This document shows, piece after piece, positions 54,568 to 64,000 of a stretch of 64,000 nt of DNA. The notes beneath the pieces are model-generated. The model was not told where the DNA came from. It was given only the letters and a program-made list of their open reading frames with translations, and did not search any database. The first letter of the stretch is position 1; each line of letters opens with the position of its first letter. The position numbers and the translations under genes are program-made. Source of the DNA: Biomphalaria glabrata (lineage: Eukaryota; Mollusca; Gastropoda; Planorbidae); the NCBI RefSeq assembly GCF_947242115.1, contig NC_074719.1:44778384-44842383 (forward strand), read 5' to 3'.

Positions 54568-54838
54568 GTAAGCGCGGTGGCTGAGCGGTAAAGCGCTTAG
54601 CTACCGAACCGGGGTCCGGATCCTGGTGAAGACAGGGATTTTTAACTTCAGGATCTTCGGGCGCCTCTGAGCCCACCCAGCTCTAATGGGTAACTGACAT
54701 TAGTTTGGGAAAAGTAAAGGCGGTTGGTCGTTGTGCTGGCCACATAACACCCTCGTTAACCGTAGGCCACAGAAACAGATGACCTTTACATCATCTGCCC
54801 TATAGACCACAAGGTCTAAAAGGGGGAACTTTTCTTTA
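54568..54838 (+). mobile_element. SINE-A, best preserved head
   Basis: GCGCGGTGGCTGAGCGGTAA (A-box), AAGCGCTTAGCTACCGAACC, GGTCCGGATCCTGG (B-box), CACCCAGCTCTAATGGGTAA, GTTGGTCGTTGTGCTGGCCA, and end AAGGTCTAAAAGGGGGAACT. Confidence 0.95.
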
Positions 54839-55039
54839 CTGATGAGCCAAAGCTAATTCGGTACACTATTTTGCAAACCGAATCGCATAAAAGTAAATTA
54901 CATTAAAGGGTATCGAACTATGTGAGCGAACCGCAGATGTGTCAATGATGTGACCATGTCACAGAATGTTTTTGTTTTTGTCTTGTTTCTTTTATAAATG
55001 TACTAGTCGACTGGCGGTGTAGCATACGCCGCAATTTTG

Positions 55040-55260
55040 CAGGGCCAACCTTAGACCACTGCAACCTATGCGACCTCAGTGGGCCCAGCACTTATATAGG
55101 GCCCGCGCTAATTTTAGGTGTCTAAATTATTAAATTAACCCATTTTAAACTTATAACAGTTTTCCCGCGGCCTCCTGTCAGGAGGTCCTGGAAATCTCCT
55201 GAAATTTCAAAATATACGGAAATTATTAAAATCTTTTGAAAACTCATACAGACGACAATT
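55040..55260. mobile_element. hAT MITE relative of 58453-59388
   Basis: CAGGGCCAACCTTAGACCAC, TGCAACCTATG, AGGGCCCGCGCTAATTTTAG, and CCTGAAATTTCAAAATATAC follow the order of the larger element. Right end not located. Confidence 0.6.
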
Positions 55261-55724
55261 CTTTTTTTTTTCGCTCTTAAATTACCTACGATAACTCCCT
55301 CCGTCCGCGTTGCAAAAATAAAAGAGTGATCTTTCCATTGTGTCCAAACTCTTGAGTGTGCTCTGTCGCCTGGATAGTTACTATTGAGTAGATAACTCCC
55401 CCCCCCCTTTTTTTTTTAACGTGAGGTAGAAATATAAAAAAAAGTGACATTGCAACGGTCCTGCCCTGCTATGTTGTGACTACGTGTTCTCCCCCCCCTC
55501 TCCCCCTCTTGTTTTCTCGTGGACTATCAGCAGAGTGATCTTTCCTTTACTCCTTACTACTCCACAAAACTCTTGAGGGAAGAAGAGAATTATATATAGA
55601 GATTATATAGGCTACACTTAGTACAATCTTTAAATAAAACTGATTAAATACAAATTAAAACTCAACACTTAACTTCTGCGTGATGCCTTGTATTCTAATT
55701 ATGTATACACAATGTTTATTTCAG

Positions 55725-57537
55725 AACAACGCACAATGACCAGCTGTGAAGATTTCCATCATCGGAATATTTTCCAAGAAATAGTTGGGTCTATACAAAC
55801 CTTTTGGGAAGAACACGAGAACGAAGACTTTCAGGTCAACATTGAAGGTGCATGCATCAAGTGCCACAGTTTTATACTTGCCTCTTGTTCGGAGTTTTTC
55901 AGAAGTTTATTTAGATCGCATATGAAAGAGAAACGGGAAATGAAAGTTGACTTGCAGAATATTTCCCTGAACATTTTTCAGCTCATTCTCAAAACTCTAT
56001 ACACCGGATGTGAGCTGTTGACTACAGACAATGTCCTGGAAGTTTGGTCTGCAGTTCATCAGCTTCAAATTCATTTCTTAATTAAACATTGTGAGGACTT
56101 TGTGGTTAAAAATTTGTCCGTGGAAAACTTGGAAATGTACAGAAATCAAGCCGAATTTCTTCAGTTTACCAGATTTTCTGAAATCGTTTTTCCTTTCATG
56201 CTTGAGAACTTTATGTCTTTCAGAAACACGGAAGCATTTTTGCAATTAGATTTCGAAGACATTCTCAAGCTTGTTGAAAGCGAACATCTTGTAGTAAGCT
56301 CCGAAGACGATGTTTTATTTTCAATCTATGACTGGGTCAGTTATGAAGACCCGACAGCTTCCAATGTCCAGGCAAGTGATGGAAGTGATGAGACCAACAA
56401 CTTTTTGACTGTCGCTAATGAAGCTGATGCTAAAGTTAACTCCGAGAATGACTTCAATGATGGTGCTAAAAAAAGAGAAGAATCTCAGCCAGTTCTGGGT
56501 CAGTCCAATGAGAGAACTAAGCATTTGCTTCAACTTGTAAAAGCTACCAGATATTTTTTAGTCTCCGAAGCTTGCATTAACACTCTTTTAACGAATAGGT
56601 TAACACGTAGTAACTCTCAGGTTGAACACATTTGGCGTGAAGCTTCGGTGTTTAAAAATTCCAATACTCAAAATAGATTTTGGCCAAACGCGGCCATTCA
56701 CCGGGAAAGCAGTCCGTTCGAAAACGTTGGAATCATGTGTGGATGTATTTTTAAGGTTTACTCGTTTCAAAGAAATATGTGGCTCTACACGCCCAACCTG
56801 GGCTATTTCTCAGAGGCTAAGTATATAGACGTGAACGGCCAGTTCTACTGCTGCTTCAACGGCACCAACAGGAAAGGAGTGTATCACTTCTGCAACAATA
56901 ACTGGGTCAACGTTTTGTTCTCGCCCAATGAGGTCAAGCTGTTTCTGTCACATGACAGGTTCATTTACATGTTTAACTCGGACAACAAAAAAATTGAAAG
57001 ATTTCGACCCCACAGCCATGGAGCAACCTGCAGACATCGCCGATCGACGATCGTGACTGAGAGTTTTTACCACGCCATTAACAACGCACAGTACGCAATC
57101 AGTTTCGAGAGGAGTATTCTTGTCTTTGAGTCGGTGGGAAATAACGACCTGGCGATAGTTCATTGCTGGGACACAGAACAAAATATCTGGACTCGTTTAA
57201 CTGATCTCGATTTCTCCGCTGACAACATGGCAAGCTTCAGTAATGAACTCTTCACGTACATAATTGACGAATCTGGGCGTTTGTATAAGGTCGAACGCCT
57301 TGAAACAATTCAATTTACATTCATCAAAAAAATCTGGGATTTTCAAGCTCTACTGAAAGGGTCCGTACTTTTCAAGGACACACTATATGTCTGTGGCGAA
57401 TTCCCAGATTATGGGAAATATATACCAGAAATTAAATCCATCTACTCGTCATTAGAGTTTCTTGACATGGCCTATGGAGGGACAAGTTTTGTCCCCTTTA
57501 TTATTTCGAAATCTCTAATTAAATAAAGGCGAATAAA
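55725..57537 (+). CDS. BTB-BACK protein, Kelch-like, single coding exon
   Basis: Coding 55736-57526 (596 residues) from the first ATG after an acceptor-like TTTATTTCAG ending at 55724; an upstream in-frame ATG at 55712 is possible if there is no splicing. The BTB fold is at about 14-125 (FQVNIEGACIKCHSFILASC, SEFFRSLF, LKTLYTG) and the 3-box/BACK at about 126-290 (VENLEMYRNQAEFLQF, DVLFSIYDWVSYE, KHLLQLVKATRYFLVSEA). The C-terminal half sits where Kelch repeats belong, but the Gly-Gly/Trp signatures are largely lost. BTB-BACK proteins act as substrate adaptors of Cul3 ubiquitin ligases, so a similar role is inferred. Odd: an acidic, low-complexity insert of about 50 residues inside BACK (after WVSYEDP). 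A poly(A) signal AATAAA is at 57532-57537, right after the stop. Confidence 0.9.
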
Positions 57538-57698
57538 TTATAAACCTCATACAGAACTGACCAAAAGACGCGAAACATTTTTTCATGTCTTAGAAGGGGA
57601 GAAAAATTGAACAGGTGAAGACTTTTAAGATATATATAGGTTCTGTACATCATAACTGCAGGACATACACCGTTTCTCTTTAAACAAACGTTAATACA

Positions 57699-57893
57699 CA
57701 GTGGGATAGCTAGGGTTGGGGGGGGGGGTGTGCAAATAAAAAAATCCCCCGGGCCCCCACTTGAGGGTCCCCCAAATGAGTGTCCACAATTTGTTATTTT
57801 CATTAAATTTTACGCCATTATCTAATGTCAAATGCAGGGGCCCCTAAAGAGGTCAAGCCCCCCGGGGCCCCGAAATTCCTAGCTAAGACACTG
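57699..57893. mobile_element. hAT-type MITE, 195 bp
   Basis: Ends CAGTGGGATAGCTAGG and CCTAGCTAAGACACTG. Flanks TTAATACA (57691-57698) and TTAATACC (57894-57901) form an 8-bp target duplication with one difference. The interior resembles 10760-10931. Confidence 0.85.
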
Positions 57894-57904
57894 TTAATAC
57901 CTAC

Positions 57905-58165
57905 TTTTTAACAAAAAGCTCTACAGATGACTATATAATATAATTACAATATCTACTAGATAATGTTATGAGTCATTTAAAATGTGTATAATTTAAATAC
58001 CTGATATGGAAGAATGTCTATCATATAAGAGGTTTAGTATTTTATTTTTATTTGTTTATCTCAGCTTACAAAATAAATGTTTGTACACATAAAACTAGTC
58101 GTTTTTTTAATTATTTAGGGTAAACATGTTTTTATTGATAAGAATTTTGGATTTGTTGAGTACAT
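57905..58165. other. No gene seen
   Basis: AT-rich intergenic sequence. Confidence 0.5.
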
Positions 58166-58169
58166 AAGC

Positions 58170-58335
58170 CGCATGGCTACCTTGCTAGGGTCCCAAGTTC
58201 AAACCCAGAGTTCACTTGTGTTTGCTGAACGCCTAAAGGTAGCACATAAACCTATTCTCGGCTACCTCTTCCTCCACAGGTCGACAAAGTGATTGGACCA
58301 GCATGAAACGTTATTGTAGTGCAATTAAAAAAAAT
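58170..58335 (+). mobile_element. SINE-B-related copy (diverged)
   Basis: CGCATGGCTACCTTGCTAGG, GGTCCCAAGTTCAAACCCAG (B-box), TGCTGAACGCCTAAAGGTAG and GTGATTGGACCAGCATGAAA. Confidence 0.6.
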
Positions 58336-58452
58336 ATATGTTTTTTTTAAAAAGCTTATACTAGGTGTAATTGTATCAATTAGTTTGGATCAGTCATGCA
58401 ATATCATGCTTTTAGCCTTCTCAATACGCTGTCACTTGTCTAGACCAGTTGG

Positions 58453-59388
58453 CAGGGCCGGTATTAGGCCACTGCAACCTATTCGGCCGCAGTGGCCCCA
58501 CATTTTCATAGGCCCGCGAATTCTAGGTGTAAATTATTAAATTAAACCATTTGGTCGAGAGGCCCAGTACGCTTGAACTTGGCTTGGCTTGGCTATCTAG
58601 AAGGGGGCTCGAGGTTCGACACCCGACGCGGGCAGAGTTGTGTTTACTGAGCGCCTAAAGGCAGCACGGAAAACCAACTCCTAAATACCCCCTCCCCCCC
58701 ACTGGTCCATATGAGAGATTGGACCAAAAGCGCTCTGAGCATGCTATAAGCATGAAAGTAGCGCTATATAAAAGCTATAATAATAATTATTAAAGGGTTC
58801 CTGGAATTCTCTTGAAATTGCAAAATATACGAAAAAGTCACGAAAATCTCCTGAAATTATCAAAATCTTCAGAAAACTGATACGAATCTCCTTTAAAAAA
58901 AGACAAAATTGTCATTTCGGGGCGTCATTCAATATGGAAAACACCAATATTACTCGCGATTAAAATAACGGCAATGTCAGCTTTCATTGAATAAAAAATG
59001 TAATAATAAGGCGAATTTTAACCAAAACAAGAAGTTCAAATACTTAATTTACTTTGATAGTCACTGTCATTCAAATAAAGAACTTAATCTATCTCGACCT
59101 CCTAAAATATACAAAAAAAAACAACAACAAAAGCGATATTTTGCTTGTCGATAGTAGGCCTAAATCTAAAAGGAAGATCTGAATGTTTGTCGATGTTGTT
59201 ACAACACTACTATCTACCGTAGATAGCTCGTAAGGCTAATTTGACAGTGATTTTTAATATAATGCAAATATGAATTTATTTTTCTGATACTAATTCTTAA
59301 TTGTCACTTTTTATTCTTATCGCTACCCAGACTGGGCCCCGCGCAATCCGTTTCACATAGGGCCCCGCAATCTGTAGGACCGGCCCTT
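58453..59388. mobile_element. hAT-type non-autonomous element, 936 bp with nested SINE-B
   Basis: Ends CAGGGCCGGTATTAGG and CTGTAGGACCGGCCCTT. Perfect 8-bp target duplication CCAGTTGG at 58445-58452 and 59389-59396. SINE-B (58553-58796) is nested inside. No transposase coding region. Confidence 0.9.
58553..58796 (+). mobile_element. SINE-B copy nested in a hAT element
   Basis: GGTCGAGAGGCCCAGTACGC, GGGGGCTCGAGGTTCGACAC, GCGCCTAAAGGCAGCACGGA, TTGGACCAAAAGCGCTCTGA, tail TATAATAATAATTATTAAAG. Confidence 0.92.
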
Positions 59389-59878
59389 CCAGTTGGGGAA
59401 AGGGGTGCTGGCCGTGAAAAGAATTGTGTATCTGGTTGAATGTTATAATAATCGCTTTTTAAGTGAGTGAATTTATAAAAAAAATAGAAAAAGGGGGGGG
59501 GGGCGACGTGAATGAAAATGAAAGGCTTAGAGCTAGTAAGGTTCTTATGAAAATAAAAGGCTTTATTGTTATCTATTGTTAGTCTGAAACTTAAAACCAG
59601 CGACCTTTAAGGGGACTAATTCAGCTTATATCACACCATTCGTCAACTACGATTTCTTTACCTTGTTTGATGCCAAACAAAAAATAATTTTTATACCAAC
59701 AGTTAATTACAATAAATGATTGTGCAATAGGATTGTGCAAAATATCAGATGGATCCGGAATAAAGCGTGGAAGAATTAACGTGTGTGTGTGTGGGGGGGG
59801 GGGGGGTCATGTCCTTGTCCGGCAGAATTTGGCCTAGTGTGTGAAAATGTCCAATTCTCTGCAAATGTCGTTTTAAAC

Positions 59879-60063
59879 AACAACAACAACAGCAACAACA
59901 ACAACAACAACAACAGTAACAACAACAATAACAGCAACAACAACAACAGCAGCAGCAGCAGCAACAACAACAACAACAACAACAGCAACAACAACAACAG
60001 CAGCAGCAGCAACAACAACAACAACAACAGCAGCAGCAACAACAACTGCAAAAACAACAGCAG

Positions 60064-60095
<32 letters not shown>

Positions 60096-60200
60096 GCAAC
60101 AACAACAACAACAACAGCAGCAACAACAACAGCAACAACAACAACAGCATCAGCAGCAACAACAACAGCAATAACAACAACAACAACAACAACACAACCA
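59879..60200. repeat. CAA/CAG/AAC trinucleotide repeat, about 320 bp
   Basis: Continuous CAA and CAG triplets with few interruptions. It gives poly-Asn/Ser on + and poly-Leu on -. It is not embedded in any recognisable gene. Confidence 0.97.
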
Positions 60201-60528
60201 AATGCACGGAAGGCCTGAAGTATTATGTAAAAGCGACGTTAAGTCATGGGCTATTCATTCTATTGATATTTTGAGTTAGGGGAAAGTAGCTGTCAGCTGA
60301 TGGCATCTGAAAAAGCTCTCACAAAGGCCGCTGTTGGCTGAGGCCCCAAAGAAAAACCTTTATAGTCGACAGGGAAGAAAGCATAAATATACCCCCAGCG
60401 GACAACGGCTCTGTCTGCACCGGATGGGGAAAAATATCTTATCTTATCTTAAATGATACAGACGTTACTTCAAAAAAAAAAGATGATTACGACTCAAGCA
60501 CAGGTGCAAGGCAGGGTTACAACAATAT

Positions 60529-60770
60529 TGTTATAACTCTGCCATGCGCACCGCAATCCAGGCTAGTGCAGAAGGTGCGCACTTCTAGAAACCAGACTAG
60601 GAAGAACGTTTACATTAGGGAGAGAGAACGATTTCCGCCCAGGTCTAGAGCCGAGATGAAGATGCTGTGCTCAAGGCAGATGTCCTATGTGTTTGTCATG
60701 TCCTCTTGTAAATAAACACATGTGTCTCGCTGAGTTACCTCCCTTAAGTTATTACTATATATTTAATATT
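60529..60770 (+). mobile_element. Possible solo LTR (fossil), weak
   Basis: Starts TGTTATAACTCTGCC. Near its right end it has TTGTAAATAAACACATGTGT (poly(A) signal) and TTACCTCCCTTAAGTTATTA. No second LTR, internal genes or clear target duplication. Old if real. Confidence 0.3.
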
Positions 60771-60794
60771 TCGAAATTAAATTGTTGTTCACTG

Positions 60795-61075
60795 GGGGAG
60801 GGGGGGAGGGGGAGAGAAAGAGAAAAGAGAGTTGACCCAAAGAGAGAGAGAAAGAGAAAAGAGAGTTGACCCAAAGAGAGAGAGAAAGAGAAAAGAGAGT
60901 TGACCCAAAGAGGGAGAGAAAGAGAAAAGAGAGTTGACCCAAAGAGGGAGAGAAAGAGAAAAGAGAGTTGACCCAAAGAGAGAGAGAAAGAGAAAAGAGA
61001 GTTGACCCAAAGAGTGAGAGAAAGAGAAAAGAAAGTTGACCCAAAGAGAGAGAGAAAGAGATGGAGAGAGAGAGG
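60795..61075. repeat. ~34-bp purine-rich minisatellite, seven units
   Basis: AGAGAAAGAGAAAAGAGAGT + TGACCCAAAGAGAG. Confidence 0.95.
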
Positions 61076-61388
61076 AAATACAAATACAATATTTCACGGA
61101 TGGTTGATTCTGATTGCTTCATAACTCTTCCTCGGTATAAATGTAGGATGCAACTCTGGTGACTTATTATCATTTAGAATATTTAGACAATAAGCTCGAC
61201 TAATCGAAACTTTAAATAGCGTTTATATTTCCACTCGATGCTCAACCATAACTTTACCATTTATAAATGGATGCACCTTCTTCCACGGAGTTACATAAAA
61301 AAAATAAGCTTATCTAAGGGGAAGAACTCTATATAAATAATTTACACTTTGTTTTTTTTCCTTATTTGATATCAAACAAATTGAATAA

Positions 61389-63000
61389 TCTAATATATAA
61401 AGTAGAATGTGAGGCGTATGTATGTCCCCGTATAGAAATCAAAACCATTTGACCAATCTTGATAAAACTTGGCAGAAATTTTTTCTTCGGTACCAACTTA
61501 GACCGTAGTGTATGTATTGTAGCCCTAGAACAAACTTAAGACACTCAAAAAAAAAAGTTGACCTGCTCTATGAAAGCATTATAACTTCATCGATCTAGGC
61601 CATGTTTACATGAGAAAAGATCGAAAGGATCTAGATCTAGATCTAATTTTAAGAACTGCACTTTGCGCAGATAGTTTTTTACTCTGACACATGAAAATAC
61701 AAAATATAGTCTATTGATTTCATTATTTAATAAAATTAACCTTCAAATTTGTGTTTCAAAAGCATTTTTTACATAAATTCGTTCCTTATATCTGTGAATG
61801 TAGAATTCCTGATGAGCATTTTTTCATTAGACGATACCGTAATGTTACACATCTTTCTATTCCTAGGTCTAAAACTAAAACTCTAATTAAACTCTAAGAT
61901 GTTATAATTTCTCTTCGTAAAGATAGTTTTATACTTTAACACATGAACATAATAATTATAGTCCATTCATTTCATATTTTAATCAAATTTAACATTCAAA
62001 TTTGTTTATTCTAAAGCATTTTTCATGCATTCGTTCGTCCTAAAGCCGTGGAAGATATATTCTAATAGTTTCATTCATTCGAGTACATCTATTTAAAAGG
62101 TCACGCATGCGCACGTGCAAAATGAACTCTATCCAGATCTAGATCTATGTCTGGTAAAACTTTACATCGAAGGACCCTAGTTTTTCAGGTCAATTATTTG
62201 GCAGCTGTCTATCCGCACGTATGATGACGTACTGACGTGACCTCACCTGCTCGCGCGCGCTCTACTAGCAGAGCGCGCCTGGTCACTGTCCCCCCCCCCT
62301 CTCTCTCCTCTTTTAGTACGGTAAATCTTAGATCTATGTAATATAGATTTATATTTTTTTTCTACACATTATTCTTGGAATAATATTAATGTTTAGATAC
62401 AATTTTATGTTTTTAATTGGGGAATTTTAATTAATATATTATTAATTAATTATAGGCCTACGTATCTTTGCTAAACAAAATAATATTATAAATCTAATCG
62501 TGTGTTAGCTGTTTTGTTTATTTTAAATAGGTATTTAAATACATTTTTTTCTGCCCTCGTTTTTTTTTTTTTAGAGTATGAATCTCCGATTGAATCATTT
62601 TAACAAAGCATAAAAGTTTAAAAAAAAATATATCTAAAGATAATATGCCATATTTTAGAAGAAAGATGTTATCTTATTTTTCTACTTTAAAATTAATTAT
62701 AATTATTTAATATGCAAACAAAAAAATGTGTATTTTGTATATTTTTAGGTTTGCGGAAATATAGGCACAGGGTTGACGCACTGCCGTAAATCCATAACTG
62801 GATTTTTATATTAGGAGTACGCTAGAAATCTCAAGATCTACTTTATTCTTTAACACGTGAACACATACACAATGAAGTCTATTCATTTAAAATTTTAATC
62901 AAATATATGTAGGCCTACAAGCAAATGTTTTTTTTTTTTTTTTTTTTAAATGGATTTAAGTCGATAAGCTATTTTGACAGCACACAATTCATATACTGTT
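61389..63000 (+). mobile_element. Second Helitron-like element, 3' end not found
   Basis: Starts TCTAATATATAAAGTAGAAT after an A, in AAGGGGA-type repeat sequence. It follows the 23653 Helitron closely: GACCGTAGTGTATGTATTGT, CACTTTGCGCAGATAG, GTCACGCATGCGCA and, at 62890-62990, TATATGTAGGCCTACAAGCA. Extra sequence about 62150-62810 interrupts the match. No CTAG end before the T-rich tract. Confidence 0.75.
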
Positions 63001-64000
63001 TTTACATTTCATTTCTTTTTTTTTCTTTATTTTTTTTCCCCTTTTTTTCTCTTTTTCTTTCATTTTTTTAATCCTTTTTTTTTTTTTTTGCTACAGAATG
63101 CTTGTTTTCGAGTGCTTAGTGGAAAAAAATGTTTTTTTGCTGTGTTGTAATTGAAAAAAATTTTGTTTTGAGAGCATGTGTTCATGTTATATTTGAATGA
63201 TTATTTATAAGTATAATAACTAATTTGTTATTCTTTTTTTTTTATCTTTTCTTTTCTTTTTTTTTCTTTACTTATCTTTTATCCTTTTCTTTTTTTCTTT
63301 CTCTTCTTTCGTTCTTTTTTAAAATTCTTTTTCTTTATTCTTTTTTTTTTTTTGCTACAGAATTCTTTTCTCTTTTTTTTTCTTTTGTTTTTTTTTTTTT
63401 TTAATTTTTTTTTCTTTTTTTAAAATTCTTTTTCTTTATTTTTTTTATGCTATAGAGTTTCATGTTCTATATGAATGATATTTTAGAAGTAATTTTAGAC
63501 TAATTTGTTAATCCTTTTTTTTTTGCTACAGAATGCTTGTTTTCGAATGGTTAGTAAAAAAAATTTGTTAACTAAAAGTTTTCTTGTATGATTGCACATT
63601 TTTTTTTGTTTTGAGGTCTTGTTTTTTTGCTGTGTTGGAATTGAAAAAATGTGTTTTGAGAGCATGTGTTCGTGTTATGTTTGAATCAGTATTTGTAATA
63701 ATAATAACTAATTGCTTAATCTAATTCTATTTTAGTCTATTGTAAATTGCTTGGGATGAATGCATGATTATTATATTTAGGTTGTGAAGAATGCTTTGAC
63801 TATTTTTTTTATCTTATTTTTTTATCTTTTTTTTTCTTTTACTTTTTTTTTTTTTTTCTTTTTTAATTTTTTTTTTTTTTCTCTTTTTATTTTTTTTTCT
63901 TTTCTCTTTTTTTTTTCCTTTTTTTTTCTATTTTTTCTTTTTTTTTTTTTCTTTTTTTTTTTCTTTTCTCATTTTATTTGTTCTTTTTTTTTCTTTTCTC
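63000..64000. repeat. T/C-rich low-complexity tract
   Basis: Long T-runs with C and short islands. TTTTGCTACAGAATGCTTGT and TTTTGAGAGCATGTGTTC blocks occur twice, so part of the tract arose by duplication. Confidence 0.9.

Larger units (their letters stand above)
58366..59790. repeat. Long composite repeat interrupted by a hAT element
   Basis: Left arm TATCAATTAGTTTGGATCAG, CAATACGCTGTCACTTGTCT, then (after the hAT insert) GGAAAGGGGTGCTGGCC and AAGGGGACTAATTCAGCTTA. The same order is seen uninterrupted at about 31290-31640. Confidence 0.55.

Noticed and set aside
54568-54640. Possible tRNA gene (good A and B boxes)
   Set aside because: The boxes belong to a SINE-A head with the usual SINE body downstream. 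I cannot fold a full cloverleaf with an acceptor stem.
55688-55711. Upstream extension of the BTB protein
   Set aside because: Begins with TTG, not ATG, and precedes an acceptor-like TTTCAG. The ATG at 55736 fits better.
59776-60274. Poly-Leu and poly-Asn/Ser frames
   Set aside because: CAA/CAG repeat without flanking coding signals.
60763-61173. Ser/Leu/Phe-rich - strand frames resembling signal sequences
   Set aside because: Purine-rich minisatellite translated on the other strand.

Overview
This is a eukaryotic nuclear window. Introns obey GT-AG, the base composition is AT-rich, tRNA-derived SINEs and several LINE families are dense, and minisatellites are abundant. The repertoire suggests a freshwater heterobranch snail of the Biomphalaria/Bulinus/Lymnaea type: an I-clade LINE with RNase H that resembles the Nimbus element of Biomphalaria, CTAG- and GGCC-rich spacers, and a SPIN-like hAT element. 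The species assignment is inference.

Five host-type genes are visible. (1) The 3' part of a beta-1,4-galactosyltransferase-family gene on + (exons at 1-176, 1878-2000, 4253-4348 and 5340-5478, possibly to 5580). (2) A complete seven-exon gene on - (18245 to 10348) for an unrecognised 221-residue secreted protein. I assembled it by hand, and every intron phase and exon length agrees. (3) A paralogue of it on - (35216 to 30708) with five exons, two of them identical in length to their counterparts. (4) A single-exon pogo/Tigger-type transposase with a PHD finger (44066-46285, +). Its frame is intact but its first catalytic Asp is replaced, so it may be a domesticated host gene. (5) A single-exon BTB-BACK-Kelch-like gene (55736-57526, +).

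The rest is a layered repeat landscape. LINE remnants belong to at least six families, including an R2/R4-type element with a restriction-like endonuclease joined to a TAA repeat. Four SINE-like families are each present in several copies. hAT MITEs have 8-bp target duplications and some are nested. Two near-identical 81-bp TTAA-ended MITEs, a 1.6-kb non-autonomous Helitron inserted into a minisatellite, part of a second Helitron, and one or two fossil solo LTRs are also present. At least eleven minisatellite arrays, mostly with 34-45 bp units, cover roughly 8 kb. The last 1 kb is a pyrimidine/T-rich low-complexity tract.

Repeats and genes meet in informative places. A SINE landed on a 5' splice site and duplicated it. 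A 36-bp minisatellite carries extra copies of a 3' splice site. The secreted-protein gene holds a decayed duplicate of its own exon 2. The introns of both paralogues host large minisatellites.
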